Below are positions 16,959 to 25,511 of a DNA stretch of 64,000 nt, in pieces. The stretch's first letter is position 1. Each line of letters starts with the position of its first letter. This DNA is from Elusimicrobia bacterium RIFOXYA2_FULL_47_53 (GTDB lineage: Bacteria; Elusimicrobiota; Endomicrobiia; Endomicrobiales; XYA2-FULL-47-53): assembly GCA_001800315.1 (NCBI GenBank), contig MGVE01000010.1, positions 25,789 to 89,788 on the forward strand, read 5' to 3'. The notes beneath the pieces are model-generated. The model was not told the origin of the DNA. It saw only the letters and a list, made by a program, of their open reading frames with translations, and did not search any database. The translations under genes and the position numbers were made by a program.

Positions 16959-17990
16959 TTAGGCCGGCTTATTCCCGCGGGCTCTCTTAAGCCCGAGGCC
17001 AATTATAATATTTATAAGTTTTCCGAAGGGTATGCCGCCTTTCGCGGCGGAAGCGGCGAAATCTTCGCTCTCGCAGAGCTCGGGGTTGGCGTTCGCCTCA
17101 ATAACGCGGAAATCGCCGTCCGCCCTTAAGCGCAGGTCAAACCTGGCATAAGCGTCCAGCCCGAGCGCCGAATAAGCTTTTTCACACACGGACTTCATAT
17201 TTTTTAGAACCACCGGATTAATATAATCGGCGGCTTCGTTTTTTATGTCCCATTTTTTTCTGTAATTGTCATCCCATTTGGCGCTGTAAGTCGCTATTTT
17301 GCCGTCTTCCCGCTTCATCTTATTAAACTTCAGCTCCCAGGGCGGCAAAACGGTAACTTTTCCTCCGTAGCCGAAAACTCCGAAATATATCTCTCTGCCC
17401 GGAACATACTCCTCTACAATGGCGTCTTTTCCAAGGCTGTTATGTATATGCGAAACGCGCAAAAGGCATTGCTTTTCATCGGCGGCCAGCGACCGGCGGC
17501 TTATCCCGCAGGAGGCCTCCTCATTTAACGGCTTTACAAAAAACGGGGCCGATAGCTTGGACAGGCCGGCCGTTTTTTCGCCTCTGCGAGCCACAATAAA
17601 ACCGGGCGCGGGAATGGAATGATGTTTTAAAATTGTTTTGGAAACCGCTTTGTTGTTACACAAGACAAGCGGCACTGGAGAACAACCTGTGAAGGGAACT
17701 CCGAGCATTTCAAAAAGCGCCGGGAGGTTATATTCGTTAATGTATTCGCCGAGACAGCCTTCGGCAAGATTAAAAACTATATCCGGCGCGTCTTCCGCAA
17801 TCTCAGACATCAACCGCGAAGGGTCGCCGCTGACAGCAAGGGTTCTTATATTATGCCCGGATTTCTTCAGCGCCCTGAAAACCGATATTTCCGTGCTCCA
17901 CTCGGGAGTTTTGCAAAGAGCTGAATAAAAACGCTCCTCCGGCATATCTGCTGAGCCGTCGTGCGCGAGCAGTATGTTAAGCTTTTTCAT
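16959..17990 (-). CDS. ATP-grasp ligase, D-alanine--D-alanine ligase-like
   Basis: A 343-residue ATP-grasp protein. The N-terminal domain has FNLAEGCLGEYINEYNLPALFEMLGVPFTG, the pattern of D-Ala-D-Ala ligases. The ATP-grasp part has PFFVKPLNEEASCGI, VEEYVPGREIYFGV and the magnesium-binding RFDLRL...FRVIEANANPEL. The sequence departs from true Ddl enough (for example long insertion WELKFNKMKREDGKIATYSAKW) that a different amino-acid or peptide ligation is likely. It lies 2 bases upstream of the phosphorylase-radical SAM fusion and overlaps the small membrane protein gene by 4 bases, so the three form one operon. Confidence 0.88.
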   Translation of the reverse strand: MKKLNILLAHDGSADMPEERFYSALCKTPEWSTEISVFRALKKSGHNIRTLAVSGDPSRLMSEIAEDAPDIVFNLAEGCLGEYINEYNLPALFEMLGVPFTGCSPVPLVLCNNKAVSKTILKHHSIPAPGFIVARRGEKTAGLSKLSAPFFVKPLNEEASCGISRRSLAADEKQCLLRVSHIHNSLGKDAIVEEYVPGREIYFGVFGYGGKVTVLPPWELKFNKMKREDGKIATYSAKWDDNYRKKWDIKNEAADYINPVVLKNMKSVCEKAYSALGLDAYARFDLRLRADGDFRVIEANANPELCESEDFAASAAKGGIPFGKLINIIIGLGLKRARGNKPA

Positions 17991-18235
17991 TTATTTTTAA
18001 ACCAGTTGCGAGGATTGAGGTATTTGCGGTAATGAGTCAAAAGCTCTTTGCCGAGCATAAGCCCGCCGATCCAGGTCAGCGCCTGGCCGCCGATGACAAG
18101 GACAGCCGTCAAAACACCCTTTTGCTTAAGAGAGAGCGGCATAAATGGCACATAGGCTATTACCGGAATAAAGAGAAGTGAAAAGATTACCAGCCCCAGC
18201 CCAACCCATTTTAATATTGATTTTTTCTTTTCCAT
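17987..18235 (-). CDS. Small membrane protein with two transmembrane helices
   Basis: An 82-residue protein with hydrophobic segments at about 9-30 and 38-62 and a positively charged C-terminus (YRKYLNPRNWFKNK), which should face the cytoplasm. It overlaps the ATP-grasp gene by 4 bases and is the first gene of that operon. I do not recognise a family with certainty; similar short proteins sit beside ATP-grasp ligases in other genomes. A structural or accessory membrane role is all that can be said. Confidence 0.65.
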   Translation of the reverse strand: MEKKKSILKWVGLGLVIFSLLFIPVIAYVPFMPLSLKQKGVLTAVLVIGGQALTWIGGLMLGKELLTHYRKYLNPRNWFKNK

Positions 18236-18967
18236 GTTTAAGTTATATCAAATATTGCCTGCGTGGGCAACCGGCTGTAAATCAGTGATAAGTGATAAGC
18301 GGTAAGTTTTAAGTTGAGTCAGTTGAAAAACCCTTAATATGGCCCCCGCAGGGAGATCAGTATGACGGCTTGGTTTGTGACTTTAAGACACTTAGGGGCT
18401 TTTTGTTTTCCATACCCCTTCCGAGCCGATTATGAGCAAAAGTGTTTTGGGATGTCTTCAGTCTTGCTTGTTTGACCTGCCGGCAAGGCAGGGAGTTTGC
18501 AAGACTGCCTAAAATACTTTTGCGAATGGCTCGCGTGGGCGAATGTCCGCACGAATAAGTGCGGACTTCCATGAGGACGCCGAGATGGTGAGGCGTCGCC
18601 TTTCTTTATTATCGTTCTTTGCGCGCCCAAAGAAAGTTATAATAGGAATAGAGAAATGACCGCGTCGCCTTACCGGATGATTAGGAAAAATCAGCGGTAA
18701 GTGGTAAGTTTTAAGTTGAGTCAGTTAAAAAACCCTTAAAAATGCGCTGTCATTGCGATCTCCCGAAGGGAGAGAAGCAATCTCGCTTTTCCGTCGGGAA
18801 CGACGAGATTGCCCCGCCACTGAACCTCTGGCGGACTAACGCGTCGTTGCACTCCTCGCCCTCCACAAAAGCTTTGGCGGGCAGGTAAAGACGGCCTGAA
18901 ACACTTTTTCAACTGACTCAAGTTATGTCGAGGGCGGCCGAAAAATACTGTGTCCTCTTACCGCCTG
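18236..18967. repeat. 732 bp gene-free stretch made of repeats
   Basis: No credible gene is present. A ~50 bp direct repeat (GTAAGTTTTAAGTTGAGTCA followed by AGTT, a short A run and CCCTTAA) occurs at 18301-18338 and again at 18705-18739, about 400 bp apart. Parts of the GAAGCGAAG-type repeat lie at 18344-18372 and 18753-18808. A further palindrome-rich sequence with TTTGCGCGCCCAAAGAAAGT is at 18618-18640. Short open frames here read through the repeats and are rejected. Confidence 0.7.
18713..18925. mobile_element. Second small element with the same terminal inverted repeats
   Basis: The left end reads AAGTTGAGTCAGTTAAAAAA and the right end TTTTTCAACTGACTCAAGTT, inverted copies of about 20 bp. 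They match the ends of 6672-6846. The inside differs and carries part of the dispersed GATCTCCCGAAGGGAGAG repeat, as expected of a family in which only the ends are kept. Confidence 0.55.
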
Positions 18968-20545
18968 TCACGCAAACCTTAACACTGATTCAACGGCTTT
19001 TATGGCGTCCACCGCGGAACTGGTTATACCACCGGCATAGCCGGAGCCTTCGCCGACAGGATACAACCCCTTTATCATGGAGGACTCATAATTTTCTTTT
19101 CTGAGCATCCTCAGCGCGCAGGAAGTCCTTGTCTCCGGAGCCAGCAGCACGGCGCTTTCAGAGATAAATTGAGGATATTCCTGAGCCCACTTATTAAAAG
19201 CCATCAGCAGGGATTTGTTGACAAATTCAGGGAAAATTCCGGCAAGCTCAACTGAAGTTGTTCCCGTTTCACACGAATTGGGATTAAGCGCGCCTGCTCC
19301 CCTGCCATGAATATAGTCCATAAGATTTTGGGCCGGCGCCTTCCAGCCGCCGCCGCCCGCCGAAAAAGCCTTTCTTTCTATTTCCCTCTGAAACTCAAGG
19401 CCGGCGAATACGCCGCCTGGGCCGAAATCGGAAGCGTGGCAGGTGACAACTATCGCGGAATTGGAAAAATCTGAATCTCTGGCCGTGTAACTCATCCCGT
19501 TTATAACCAGATGCCCGTTTTCAGATGAGGCGTTGACCACCTCTCCGCCCGGGCACATACAGAAAGTATATACCCCCCTGCCGAGCCGCCGGTTCGTGTA
19601 GGTCAACGAATAGGTGGCAGAACCTATCTGCCCGCTGTCTTTGTATTTTTCACCGTAGCGAAAAAGGTTGATGAGCTTTGCGGGGTGCTCTACGCGAACT
19701 CCGACGGAAACCGGCTTCTGCTCCAGCTCCAGGCCCGCGGCATGCAAAACGCGGAAGGTATCGTCAGCCGAATGGCCTATGGCAGGCAAAACCAGCCCTG
19801 AGCGGTATTTTTCAAAGTTATTTATTTCTACTCCGGCCGTGGCGCCGTTTTCAACGAGCAAACCCGTCATTTTTGAATCAAAGCGGATTTCGCCTCCGTT
19901 TTCAATTATGTATTGCCTGATGTTTTTAATGATGCCGCATATAGCGTCCGTGCCGAGATGCGGTTTCTCAACATAAACCAGATCCTTCGGCGCGCCGAAC
20001 CTGACAAAAGTGTCAAGTACTTTTGCCGAATACGCGTTATTGCCGTGGCCCCTTGAAAACAGTTTGCCGTCGGAATAGGCCCCGGCGCCGCCTTCTCCGA
20101 AGGTTATGTTTGACTCTGTGTTAAAAACCCTGTCGCGCGAAAAAGCGGCGACATCCAGGTTTCTCCGCTCAATCATTTTGCCCCGTTCAAAAATAATCGG
20201 TTTAACGCCGTGTTCCAGAAATTCCAAAGCGGCGAACATTCCAGCGGGACCGAAGCCTATTATTACAGGCCTGTCTTTTAATTCTGCGCGGGATTTTGGC
20301 AATACGGGTTTTTCGCGATAGCAGGGAAGGTTTAATTTATTGTCGTATGAATCGGGAACGCGCACCGCGAGAGTTATGCCGTAATAAAACTGCTCTTTGT
20401 CGCGGATATCCAGCGTTTTGGAGAGTATTTTAATTATCTTAATATCTCCCGGGGTTACGCCAAGCTTTTCGGATACAGCCCTCGCGTGTTCCTCGGGGCT
20501 ATCCAGCTCTATTTTAACCGACAAACCGTCAGCGATTAAATCCAA
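18968..20545 (-). CDS. FAD-dependent dehydrogenase (COG2509-type)
   Basis: A 525-residue flavoprotein. An N-terminal ~95-residue alpha/beta domain precedes the FAD-binding Rossmann motif PVIIGFGPAGMFAALEFLEHG (about 93-113). The middle has TFGEGGAGAYSDGKL, a family signature, and CMCPGGEVVNASSENGHLVINGMS. The C-terminus has the second FAD contact YPVGEGSGYAGGITSSAVDAI. This is a widespread family of uncharacterised FAD dehydrogenases; the substrate is unknown. It lies 33 bases downstream of the antiporter gene and could share its transcript. Confidence 0.92.
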   Translation of the reverse strand: MDLIADGLSVKIELDSPEEHARAVSEKLGVTPGDIKIIKILSKTLDIRDKEQFYYGITLAVRVPDSYDNKLNLPCYREKPVLPKSRAELKDRPVIIGFGPAGMFAALEFLEHGVKPIIFERGKMIERRNLDVAAFSRDRVFNTESNITFGEGGAGAYSDGKLFSRGHGNNAYSAKVLDTFVRFGAPKDLVYVEKPHLGTDAICGIIKNIRQYIIENGGEIRFDSKMTGLLVENGATAGVEINNFEKYRSGLVLPAIGHSADDTFRVLHAAGLELEQKPVSVGVRVEHPAKLINLFRYGEKYKDSGQIGSATYSLTYTNRRLGRGVYTFCMCPGGEVVNASSENGHLVINGMSYTARDSDFSNSAIVVTCHASDFGPGGVFAGLEFQREIERKAFSAGGGGWKAPAQNLMDYIHGRGAGALNPNSCETGTTSVELAGIFPEFVNKSLLMAFNKWAQEYPQFISESAVLLAPETRTSCALRMLRKENYESSMIKGLYPVGEGSGYAGGITSSAVDAIKAVESVLRFA

Positions 20546-20578
20546 ATCTGATCCCTCATAGAGAAACGCCTCAATTTG

Positions 20579-22234
20579 TCACAGGGAAACATACTTCTCA
20601 TGCACAAGAGCGGCTATAATCTCGCCGGTAAGGTGATAGGGAACGATAACATCGGAAGCTCCTGCCTCCCTAAGCTTTAAGGCGTGTTCCGTTGAGTCGG
20701 CCGTGGCAAGAATAAATGAGTCAGGCGCCAGGAACCTGCAGTTCTTCACCAGTTCCATATTTGTCACGCCCTTTAAAAGCATATCCGGAATAGTGGAAAG
20801 AACCACCTTAGCGTCTTTTATGTGGGCATGCTCCAGGGTATTGGTGCTGGCGATATCGCCGAACAGGCCTTTAAGACCGGCCTGCTGTATCTTTTTGAGG
20901 TTTTCAAGATGAAAATCAACCACCAAAATGCTTCTCAATATTTCCGGTTTTACCTTGGATAGTTCCGCGACAAGCGCCTGGGCGCCGCGATGGTAACCAA
21001 GGATTATTATGGGGTAAGATTCGGGTATGGTGCAGACATTTTCGCTCCCCGCGCCCTGCCCGGGAGGACAGGTTTTAAATAAGCGCTCAAAAACCAGATA
21101 GAGTTCGTGGCTGTATTTTATAAGATAGGAAGAAAGTATCGCCGAGAGGGCCATGGTTATTATTATCACGCCCATGATATCCTTTGAAATATGGCCGTAG
21201 GTTATGCCCAGCGCGGCGATAACCAGGGAAAATTCGCTCATCTGAGAGAGATTCAAGCTCGCCACAAAGCTGGTTCTTTTACCGGAACCCGTGGACATAA
21301 GAAGAGGGTAGACCGAAGCAAAGCGCGAAATTATAATAAACAGGGTTATCAGAAGCCCCATAAGAATTACCTGGGTTCCCGGCATGGTAATTTTCATTCC
21401 CAGCGAGATAAAAAACAGAGTCAGGAAAAAATCCCTCAGAGGCAGGGTTTTCGCGGTGACATGCACGCTGTAAGGAAACACGGAGATAGCTATTCCGGCT
21501 ATAAGAGCTCCCATTTCTTTTGACAGCCCCAGATAACCCGCCGTTCCGGCAATGAGGGCGCACCAGCCTATGGATATAGCAACTATCATCTCCGGGCTGG
21601 AAGCCACCATTGAACAGATATTTTTCAGCACATATTTGCTCAGCACAAAACCGATAGCCAGAAGCAGCGCGCTTTTAAGCAGGGCCACCAGCACCAGAGA
21701 AAGCTGGGGGTTCATAAAATTAGGCTGAAGCGCAAGAATCAGGATAGCCCAGATGTCCTGGATAATAAGAATTCCAACCGTTATTTTTCCGGGCAGGCAG
21801 TCCAGCTCCATTTTATCGTATAAAATCTTTACCACAAGCGCCGTACTGCTTAAAGCGCAGGCTATCGCCAGATACAGCCCAGCGAGGTTCCCGCTTTTTA
21901 TCCCGTACCCAATGAGCGGAAAAACCAAAAGCCCCAGGGCCACGCAGATGACAAACTGGCCCACTCCGGAGACAAGCAGCTGCCTGCCTGAAGAAACAAT
22001 GGTCTTAAGATCCATCTCAAGGCCTATTACAAAAAGGAGGAGTATTAAACCGATCTCGGAAAGTATTTCTATGGTTTCAGGCTGTGAAACAAGGCCAAAC
22101 CCTACTTCAGGGCCGATTATGGCACCGGCCAGCAGGTAGCCTAAAATTATCGGCTGTTTTAAACGGTGCATAATCACACCGATGACAGTCGCCGCCACTA
22201 TTGATATTCCTATCTCCTGCATTAAGCCGTGCAT
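20579..22234 (-). CDS. KefB-type cation:proton antiporter (CPA2) with C-terminal TrkA-N domain
   Basis: A 551-residue protein with 11-13 hydrophobic helices over residues 5-385, including PIILGYLLAGAIIGPEVGFG and ALSSTALVVKILYDK, both typical of CPA2 exchangers. The C-terminal 140 residues form an NAD-binding RCK/TrkA-N domain (YPIIILGYHRGAQALVAELSK, then VVDFHLENLKKIQ). Such proteins exchange potassium or sodium for protons, gated by nucleotide or redox state. A TrkA-C domain is absent. An AAAGG ribosome site precedes the ATG at 22234. Confidence 0.93.
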   Translation of the reverse strand: MHGLMQEIGISIVAATVIGVIMHRLKQPIILGYLLAGAIIGPEVGFGLVSQPETIEILSEIGLILLLFVIGLEMDLKTIVSSGRQLLVSGVGQFVICVALGLLVFPLIGYGIKSGNLAGLYLAIACALSSTALVVKILYDKMELDCLPGKITVGILIIQDIWAILILALQPNFMNPQLSLVLVALLKSALLLAIGFVLSKYVLKNICSMVASSPEMIVAISIGWCALIAGTAGYLGLSKEMGALIAGIAISVFPYSVHVTAKTLPLRDFFLTLFFISLGMKITMPGTQVILMGLLITLFIIISRFASVYPLLMSTGSGKRTSFVASLNLSQMSEFSLVIAALGITYGHISKDIMGVIIITMALSAILSSYLIKYSHELYLVFERLFKTCPPGQGAGSENVCTIPESYPIIILGYHRGAQALVAELSKVKPEILRSILVVDFHLENLKKIQQAGLKGLFGDIASTNTLEHAHIKDAKVVLSTIPDMLLKGVTNMELVKNCRFLAPDSFILATADSTEHALKLREAGASDVIVPYHLTGEIIAALVHEKYVSL

Positions 22235-22312
22235 ATCCGCGCCTTTATAAACAAATTTATACTGATATCTTACGAATTATATAATTTTGACCATTTTATA
22301 TCAAACGAATAA

Positions 22313-22344
22313 AAAAAAACCGCCCGTAAATACGAGCGGTTTTA
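22313..22344 (-). terminator. Hairpin terminator downstream of the ferredoxin/DUF2892 operon
   Basis: ACCGCCCGT and ACGAGCGGT pair around AAAT with one mismatch and are bounded by an A run and a T run, so it works in either direction. It follows the DUF2892 gene (stop 22386) and separates it from the antiporter gene. Confidence 0.85.
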
Positions 22345-22385
22345 TCAGTTTGATTTCGTAAAAACTAAGCCATAAGAGAAAGAAT

Positions 22386-22619
22386 CTATTTGGTTGAGCA
22401 GGTGCCGTCCCCAATGCCAAACCTTGCCAGCATTGTCATTGCAGGGCACCACTTAGTAAAAATCGACTGGATTAGCCCCGCGGCAAACAGAACGGGGATA
22501 ATCAAAAACGCGCAGTTGACATAATAAGCCAGAGCTATACCCCCAAGAACTACAACCCCGGTTATCAGCCTTAAAAACTCCTCAGCGTTCATGGATGGAC
22601 TCACCTTTATTTTATTCAT
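22386..22619 (-). CDS. DUF2892 (YgaP transmembrane-type) protein
   Basis: A 77-residue protein with two membrane helices (about 19-36 and 37-53). The N-terminal NAEEFLRLITGVVVLGGIAL and the KWCPAM segment are characteristic of DUF2892, the membrane part of the YgaP rhodanese. Its cysteines (KWCP and the final GTCSTK) are usual in the family. It overlaps the upstream ferredoxin gene by 4 bases. The pair probably has a role in sulfur or redox handling at the membrane. Confidence 0.88.
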   Translation of the reverse strand: MNKIKVSPSMNAEEFLRLITGVVVLGGIALAYYVNCAFLIIPVLFAAGLIQSIFTKWCPAMTMLARFGIGDGTCSTK

Positions 22620-22810
22620 AGTATTTTAATGGCCTCCACCGGGCAGACCCGCTCGCAGCCGGCCAGCCGGTCGCATTTTGAATGGTCGGTAACCTCGCAT
22701 TTCCCGCTCTTGCCGTCAATATAGAGAATATTTTGCGGGCACATAGCCACGCACACCCCGCATCCCACGCACGCCTCCCTGTCAATCGCCACCGTAACAC
22801 TGCCGTTCAT
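22616..22810 (-). CDS. Small 2[4Fe-4S] ferredoxin-like protein
   Basis: A 64-residue protein with one classical cluster motif, CVGCGVCVAMCP (residues 14-25), and a second degenerate region, KCDRLAGCERVCP, which has three cysteines before the proline. It heads a two-gene operon with the DUF2892 protein and is preceded by a consensus-like promoter with a palindrome over the -10 box. It carries electrons; the partner is not known. Confidence 0.88.
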   Translation of the reverse strand: MNGSVTVAIDREACVGCGVCVAMCPQNILYIDGKSGKCEVTDHSKCDRLAGCERVCPVEAIKIL

Positions 22811-22834
22811 TTAACGCCTCCTTGTTATATCCTT

Positions 22835-22871
22835 ATATCGCAATATTACGATATTTTGATAGTTTTGTCAA
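22835..22871 (-). promoter_or_regulatory. Promoter with overlapping palindromic operator for the ferredoxin/DUF2892 operon
   Basis: On the minus strand TTGACA (22866-22871) and TAATAT (22843-22848) are 17 bases apart. A 20 bp palindrome, ATATCG...CGATAT at 22835-22854, covers the -10. The start codon is 25 bases further on. The regulator is not identified; an ArsR- or Rrf2-type repressor would fit. Confidence 0.75.
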
Positions 22872-22983
22872 GAGGCTTTTTGGGGAAAATAAAAAATTGC
22901 CCGTTTTAGAGGCAATCAAAACTACCCGCCAACCACACGCCGCGGGAACCTGTTTTCGGTAAAACCCAAGACAGACATATTAT

Positions 22984-23544
22984 TTATTCAAGAATAATTC
23001 CGTAATGATATGGCCTTAAATCGTATTGTTTAGGATTTACAAATCCAGCGGCTATCGCCCATTTAATACAATCCTCTGGTTTAGGGCGGATACTAATTGA
23101 TGGCCCGCGGGGCGTCGTCGGATCGTTTCTCCAGTGGATAATGCCGAGCTTGCCGCCCTTCTTAAGTATTCTTTTCGCTTCAGCCAATAAAACCTCGGGG
23201 GTCTCAAGATGGAGTATATTAAACAGCATGACATAACCAACACCGCCATCCGGTAATCCTGATCCCTGAGCCATAAAATCCCGCTCAATTGCTTTCACAT
23301 TTTCAAGGCCAAGCTGTTTTGCTCTTTCTTTTGTTATCCGGATCATATCCTCTTCAATATCCAACGCGTAAACGACACCTTTGATGATTTTAGCCGCCGG
23401 AATCGTAAAAGTACCGTAACCGCAGCCAAATTCCGCGACATCACCGGAATTGCTATCTAAACCAAGTGTCGCGAGCACCTTAGCAGGGTCAAAGAACTTT
23501 TCCCACATCTCATGATCCGGCATTCCGCTTTCTCTGATCTTCAT
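22984..23544 (-). CDS. Class I SAM-dependent methyltransferase
   Basis: A 186-residue methyltransferase. Motif I is VAEFGCGYGTFTIPAAK, the acidic end of strand 2 is ALDIEEDM, and VMLFNILHLETPE is motif IV. The N-terminus MPDHEMWEKFFDPAKVL is shared by many close relatives, whose substrate is not established. The start lies 35 bases inside the upstream methyltransferase gene, so the two are coupled. Confidence 0.9.
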   Translation of the reverse strand: MKIRESGMPDHEMWEKFFDPAKVLATLGLDSNSGDVAEFGCGYGTFTIPAAKIIKGVVYALDIEEDMIRITKERAKQLGLENVKAIERDFMAQGSGLPDGGVGYVMLFNILHLETPEVLLAEAKRILKKGGKLGIIHWRNDPTTPRGPSISIRPKPEDCIKWAIAAGFVNPKQYDLRPYHYGIILE

Positions 23545-24088
23545 ACAATATCCTTTTTTTCACGCCGTATTGAGCCGGATTCGCGCATATCAAGAAAAAT
23601 CCTTTTTGGGGTTGTTCCACATAAATATTACTGAACCCACTGTTTATCAGCAGACCAATAATATGTTTTATTGTAAATCGCCTGCATTTATCCTCTGATT
23701 TTCCAGCTTCAGGCGAATATTCGGCAATAATAATCTGCCCTCTACCGCTTAATGCCACCTTGACCTGACCGAGCGCTTTCTTCACATCCTTTACATGATG
23801 AAACGAATGCACAAAAACAACCGCGTCAAATTTCATTTCACCGACAACTCCGGCAATACTCTCGGCTTTTCCGGAAAGGCACTTAATAAGATGACAGGTA
23901 TTGAATTTTTTGCAAAGATCATGCGCCTGTCTAAAACCTTTATTGGAGATATCCAGGCCTGCGACAGGTTTTTGCAGCTTCTTTGCGAAATAATTGCACA
24001 AATACCCGGCTCCACAACCAACATCAAGAACTTTGTCTTCTTTTTGGAGTTTCTCCAGTATTATCTGCCCGATTTGCTCATTATTCAT
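23510..24088 (-). CDS. Class I SAM-dependent methyltransferase
   Basis: A 192-residue methyltransferase with motif I VLDVGCGAGYLCNYFAK, AGLDISNKG at strand 2 and FDAVVFVHSFHHV at motif IV. The C-terminus is short and ends in a charged tail that overlaps the next gene by 35 bases. It is a small-molecule or lipid-type methyltransferase by its size; the target is not evident. It lies 12 bases downstream of the OsmC gene, so OsmC and the two methyltransferases are probably one transcript. Confidence 0.88.
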   Translation of the reverse strand: MNNEQIGQIILEKLQKEDKVLDVGCGAGYLCNYFAKKLQKPVAGLDISNKGFRQAHDLCKKFNTCHLIKCLSGKAESIAGVVGEMKFDAVVFVHSFHHVKDVKKALGQVKVALSGRGQIIIAEYSPEAGKSEDKCRRFTIKHIIGLLINSGFSNIYVEQPQKGFFLICANPAQYGVKKRILYEDQRKRNAGS

Positions 24089-24100
24089 ATTGGACTAAAC

Positions 24101-24634
24101 TCATACTTTTGTTATCTCTATACTCGGTGTAAGTTTGACTGGGTTTCTCAGGGTGAAGACTACTGGGCACCGCTGAAGCGCTAATGCCTCGGCTTCTTTT
24201 ATCTTTTCAGCAGGCGCGTCGCTGACCACATGAAGTTTTACCCGCACCTCTTCCATAATCGGGCTTTCACTTAAGCCGAAGACTTTAGAGAAATTCACAT
24301 CCGCTTCAACCCTGGTTGTAAGTTTTTTTATTTCTATGCCTAACATCGCCGCCATAGTGGCAAAAGTGCCCGTATAGCAGGAGGCTAATCCGAAAAAGCA
24401 GTAGTGCATCGGGCCCGGATATTTTCCACCGCCGCCCATAAAGGTTGGGTTATCAACTTCAAACATTGTCTGTCCGCCCTCAAATGTTACCGCCGACTGA
24501 AATTGCGGCCCACCTTCTTTTATTAGCCATTCGCCTTCAACAACTTGCGTCCTTCGCGCTTTGGACGAATCGTTCCGGATTTGCCCTCCAAATTCCATTA
24601 CCTTGCCCATATCAACATTGTTAAGCTTATTCAT
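24101..24634 (-). CDS. OsmC-family protein
   Basis: A 177-residue OsmC/Ohr-fold protein. The two redox cysteines are in GLASCYTGTFATMAAM and ALALQRCPVVFTLRNP, the family's catalytic pair for reducing organic peroxides with a thiol. GGGGKYPGPMHYCFFGLASC is a good family match. A strong AAGGAGG site precedes the ATG. It heads a probable operon with the two methyltransferases. Hydroperoxide reduction is the known family role; the physiological substrate is not shown by the sequence. Confidence 0.9.
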   Translation of the reverse strand: MNKLNNVDMGKVMEFGGQIRNDSSKARRTQVVEGEWLIKEGGPQFQSAVTFEGGQTMFEVDNPTFMGGGGKYPGPMHYCFFGLASCYTGTFATMAAMLGIEIKKLTTRVEADVNFSKVFGLSESPIMEEVRVKLHVVSDAPAEKIKEAEALALQRCPVVFTLRNPVKLTPSIEITKV

Positions 24635-24785
24635 TGCGCGCCTCCTTAATTTGTCTTAGCTGCGGCAAACACAATATATCCTCCTCTACCATAACCTGTT
24701 TTGTCCGGGTTAACTACCCTGGTCAGGCCCGAAGAAAAATAGTGATTCATATTTTTATTAAGCGGACAAATAGCCCGTGCTTTTC

Positions 24786-25088
24786 TTATAACCAGTCGCC
24801 ATAGAACCTTTCCCTGTACTCTTTCTCTTCGCCCGATATCTGAGCATCGTCAACAACCTGCTTTGTGAACCGATATCTGTAATTCTCACAGAACTCCAGC
24901 AGAAGCTTGTGCGCAGCGTTAATCCCCTTAAACCTCTCCTCACATATCTTTTCCGACTTTCCCCTGCATCTGTCCGGGTGACATTCAAGGGCAAGCTGGC
25001 GGTATGCCTCTTTGATTTCCTTTATATTTGCTTCCTCGGGCAACCCCAGCAGTTTTCTTGCTTCATCAACTTCTTTATAATTAATCAT
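24786..25088 (-). CDS. Short J-domain protein
   Basis: A 100-residue DnaJ-like protein with little beyond the J domain. Helix II is followed by the HPD motif (ECHPDRCRG), and the flanking helices are visible (EEANIKEIKEAYRQLAL and FKGINAAHKLLLEF). It would stimulate the ATPase of a DnaK-type chaperone. There is no glycine-rich or zinc domain. It lies alone between the OsmC and DsrE operons. Confidence 0.9.
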   Translation of the reverse strand: MINYKEVDEARKLLGLPEEANIKEIKEAYRQLALECHPDRCRGKSEKICEERFKGINAAHKLLLEFCENYRYRFTKQVVDDAQISGEEKEYRERFYGDWL

Positions 25089-25169
25089 ACTGACACCTCG
25101 CAGCTTTTATACTAAAACCACTTCAGGAACCGCCTTCTTTTCACCACAGGGCACGGCGGGGCATTTTAA

Positions 25170-25193
25170 GGCTTTTTATATTGACTCAAGTTA
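25170..25193. repeat. Single end of the inverted-repeat element family
   Basis: GGCTTTTTATATTGACTCAA matches the right end of 6672-6846. No left partner is seen within 300 bp. Like the other copies it lies at the 3' end of a gene, here touching the DsrE stop. Confidence 0.5.
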
Positions 25194-25511
25194 AAAAGTA
25201 ACCACCTTGTCGCTTTCTTTAATAAGATCATACAAGTCCTTCATTGTGGACAGTGGGCAAAGCTCGGAACCCTGTGAATTGCGGATCTTAAGGCAAGTAC
25301 CGCAGGCGAGTATCTTGCCTCCGGCATCAACCAAAGACTGCATCTGCTCCTTAACTTTAAACCTCTCGCTGTCCAGAGCTTCGCATTCAACACCCTTCGC
25401 GAGCAAAAAGACTTTAACCTGATCCTTCTCTTTCAGAGCGAAGTTCCCCAGCCTGAAAGCATTCCACACCGTTTCCGAATCAGTTGAATAAACAACAATG
25501 CCTAACTTCAT
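25191..25511 (-). CDS. DsrE/DsrF-family sulfur-relay-type protein
   Basis: A 106-residue DsrE-fold protein. The N-terminus is MKLGIVVYSTDSETVWNAFR, and the cysteines in KILACGTCLKIR (about residues 70 and 73) are at the usual position for sulfur-carrying cysteines in DsrE/TusD relatives. It starts 4 bases inside the ArsR gene and is co-regulated with it. A role in sulfur transfer or thiol stress is likely. Confidence 0.88.
   Translation of the reverse strand: MKLGIVVYSTDSETVWNAFRLGNFALKEKDQVKVFLLAKGVECEALDSERFKVKEQMQSLVDAGGKILACGTCLKIRNSQGSELCPLSTMKDLYDLIKESDKVVTF

Noticed and set aside
16944-17129. Extended start of the radical SAM fusion at 17002
   Set aside because: It would use TTG and overlap the ATP-grasp gene; the ATG at 16957 follows that gene's stop directly.
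18357-18630. Two overlapping open frames in the 18.2-19.0 kb gap
   Set aside because: They read through repeated non-coding sequence and have no ribosome site or domain.
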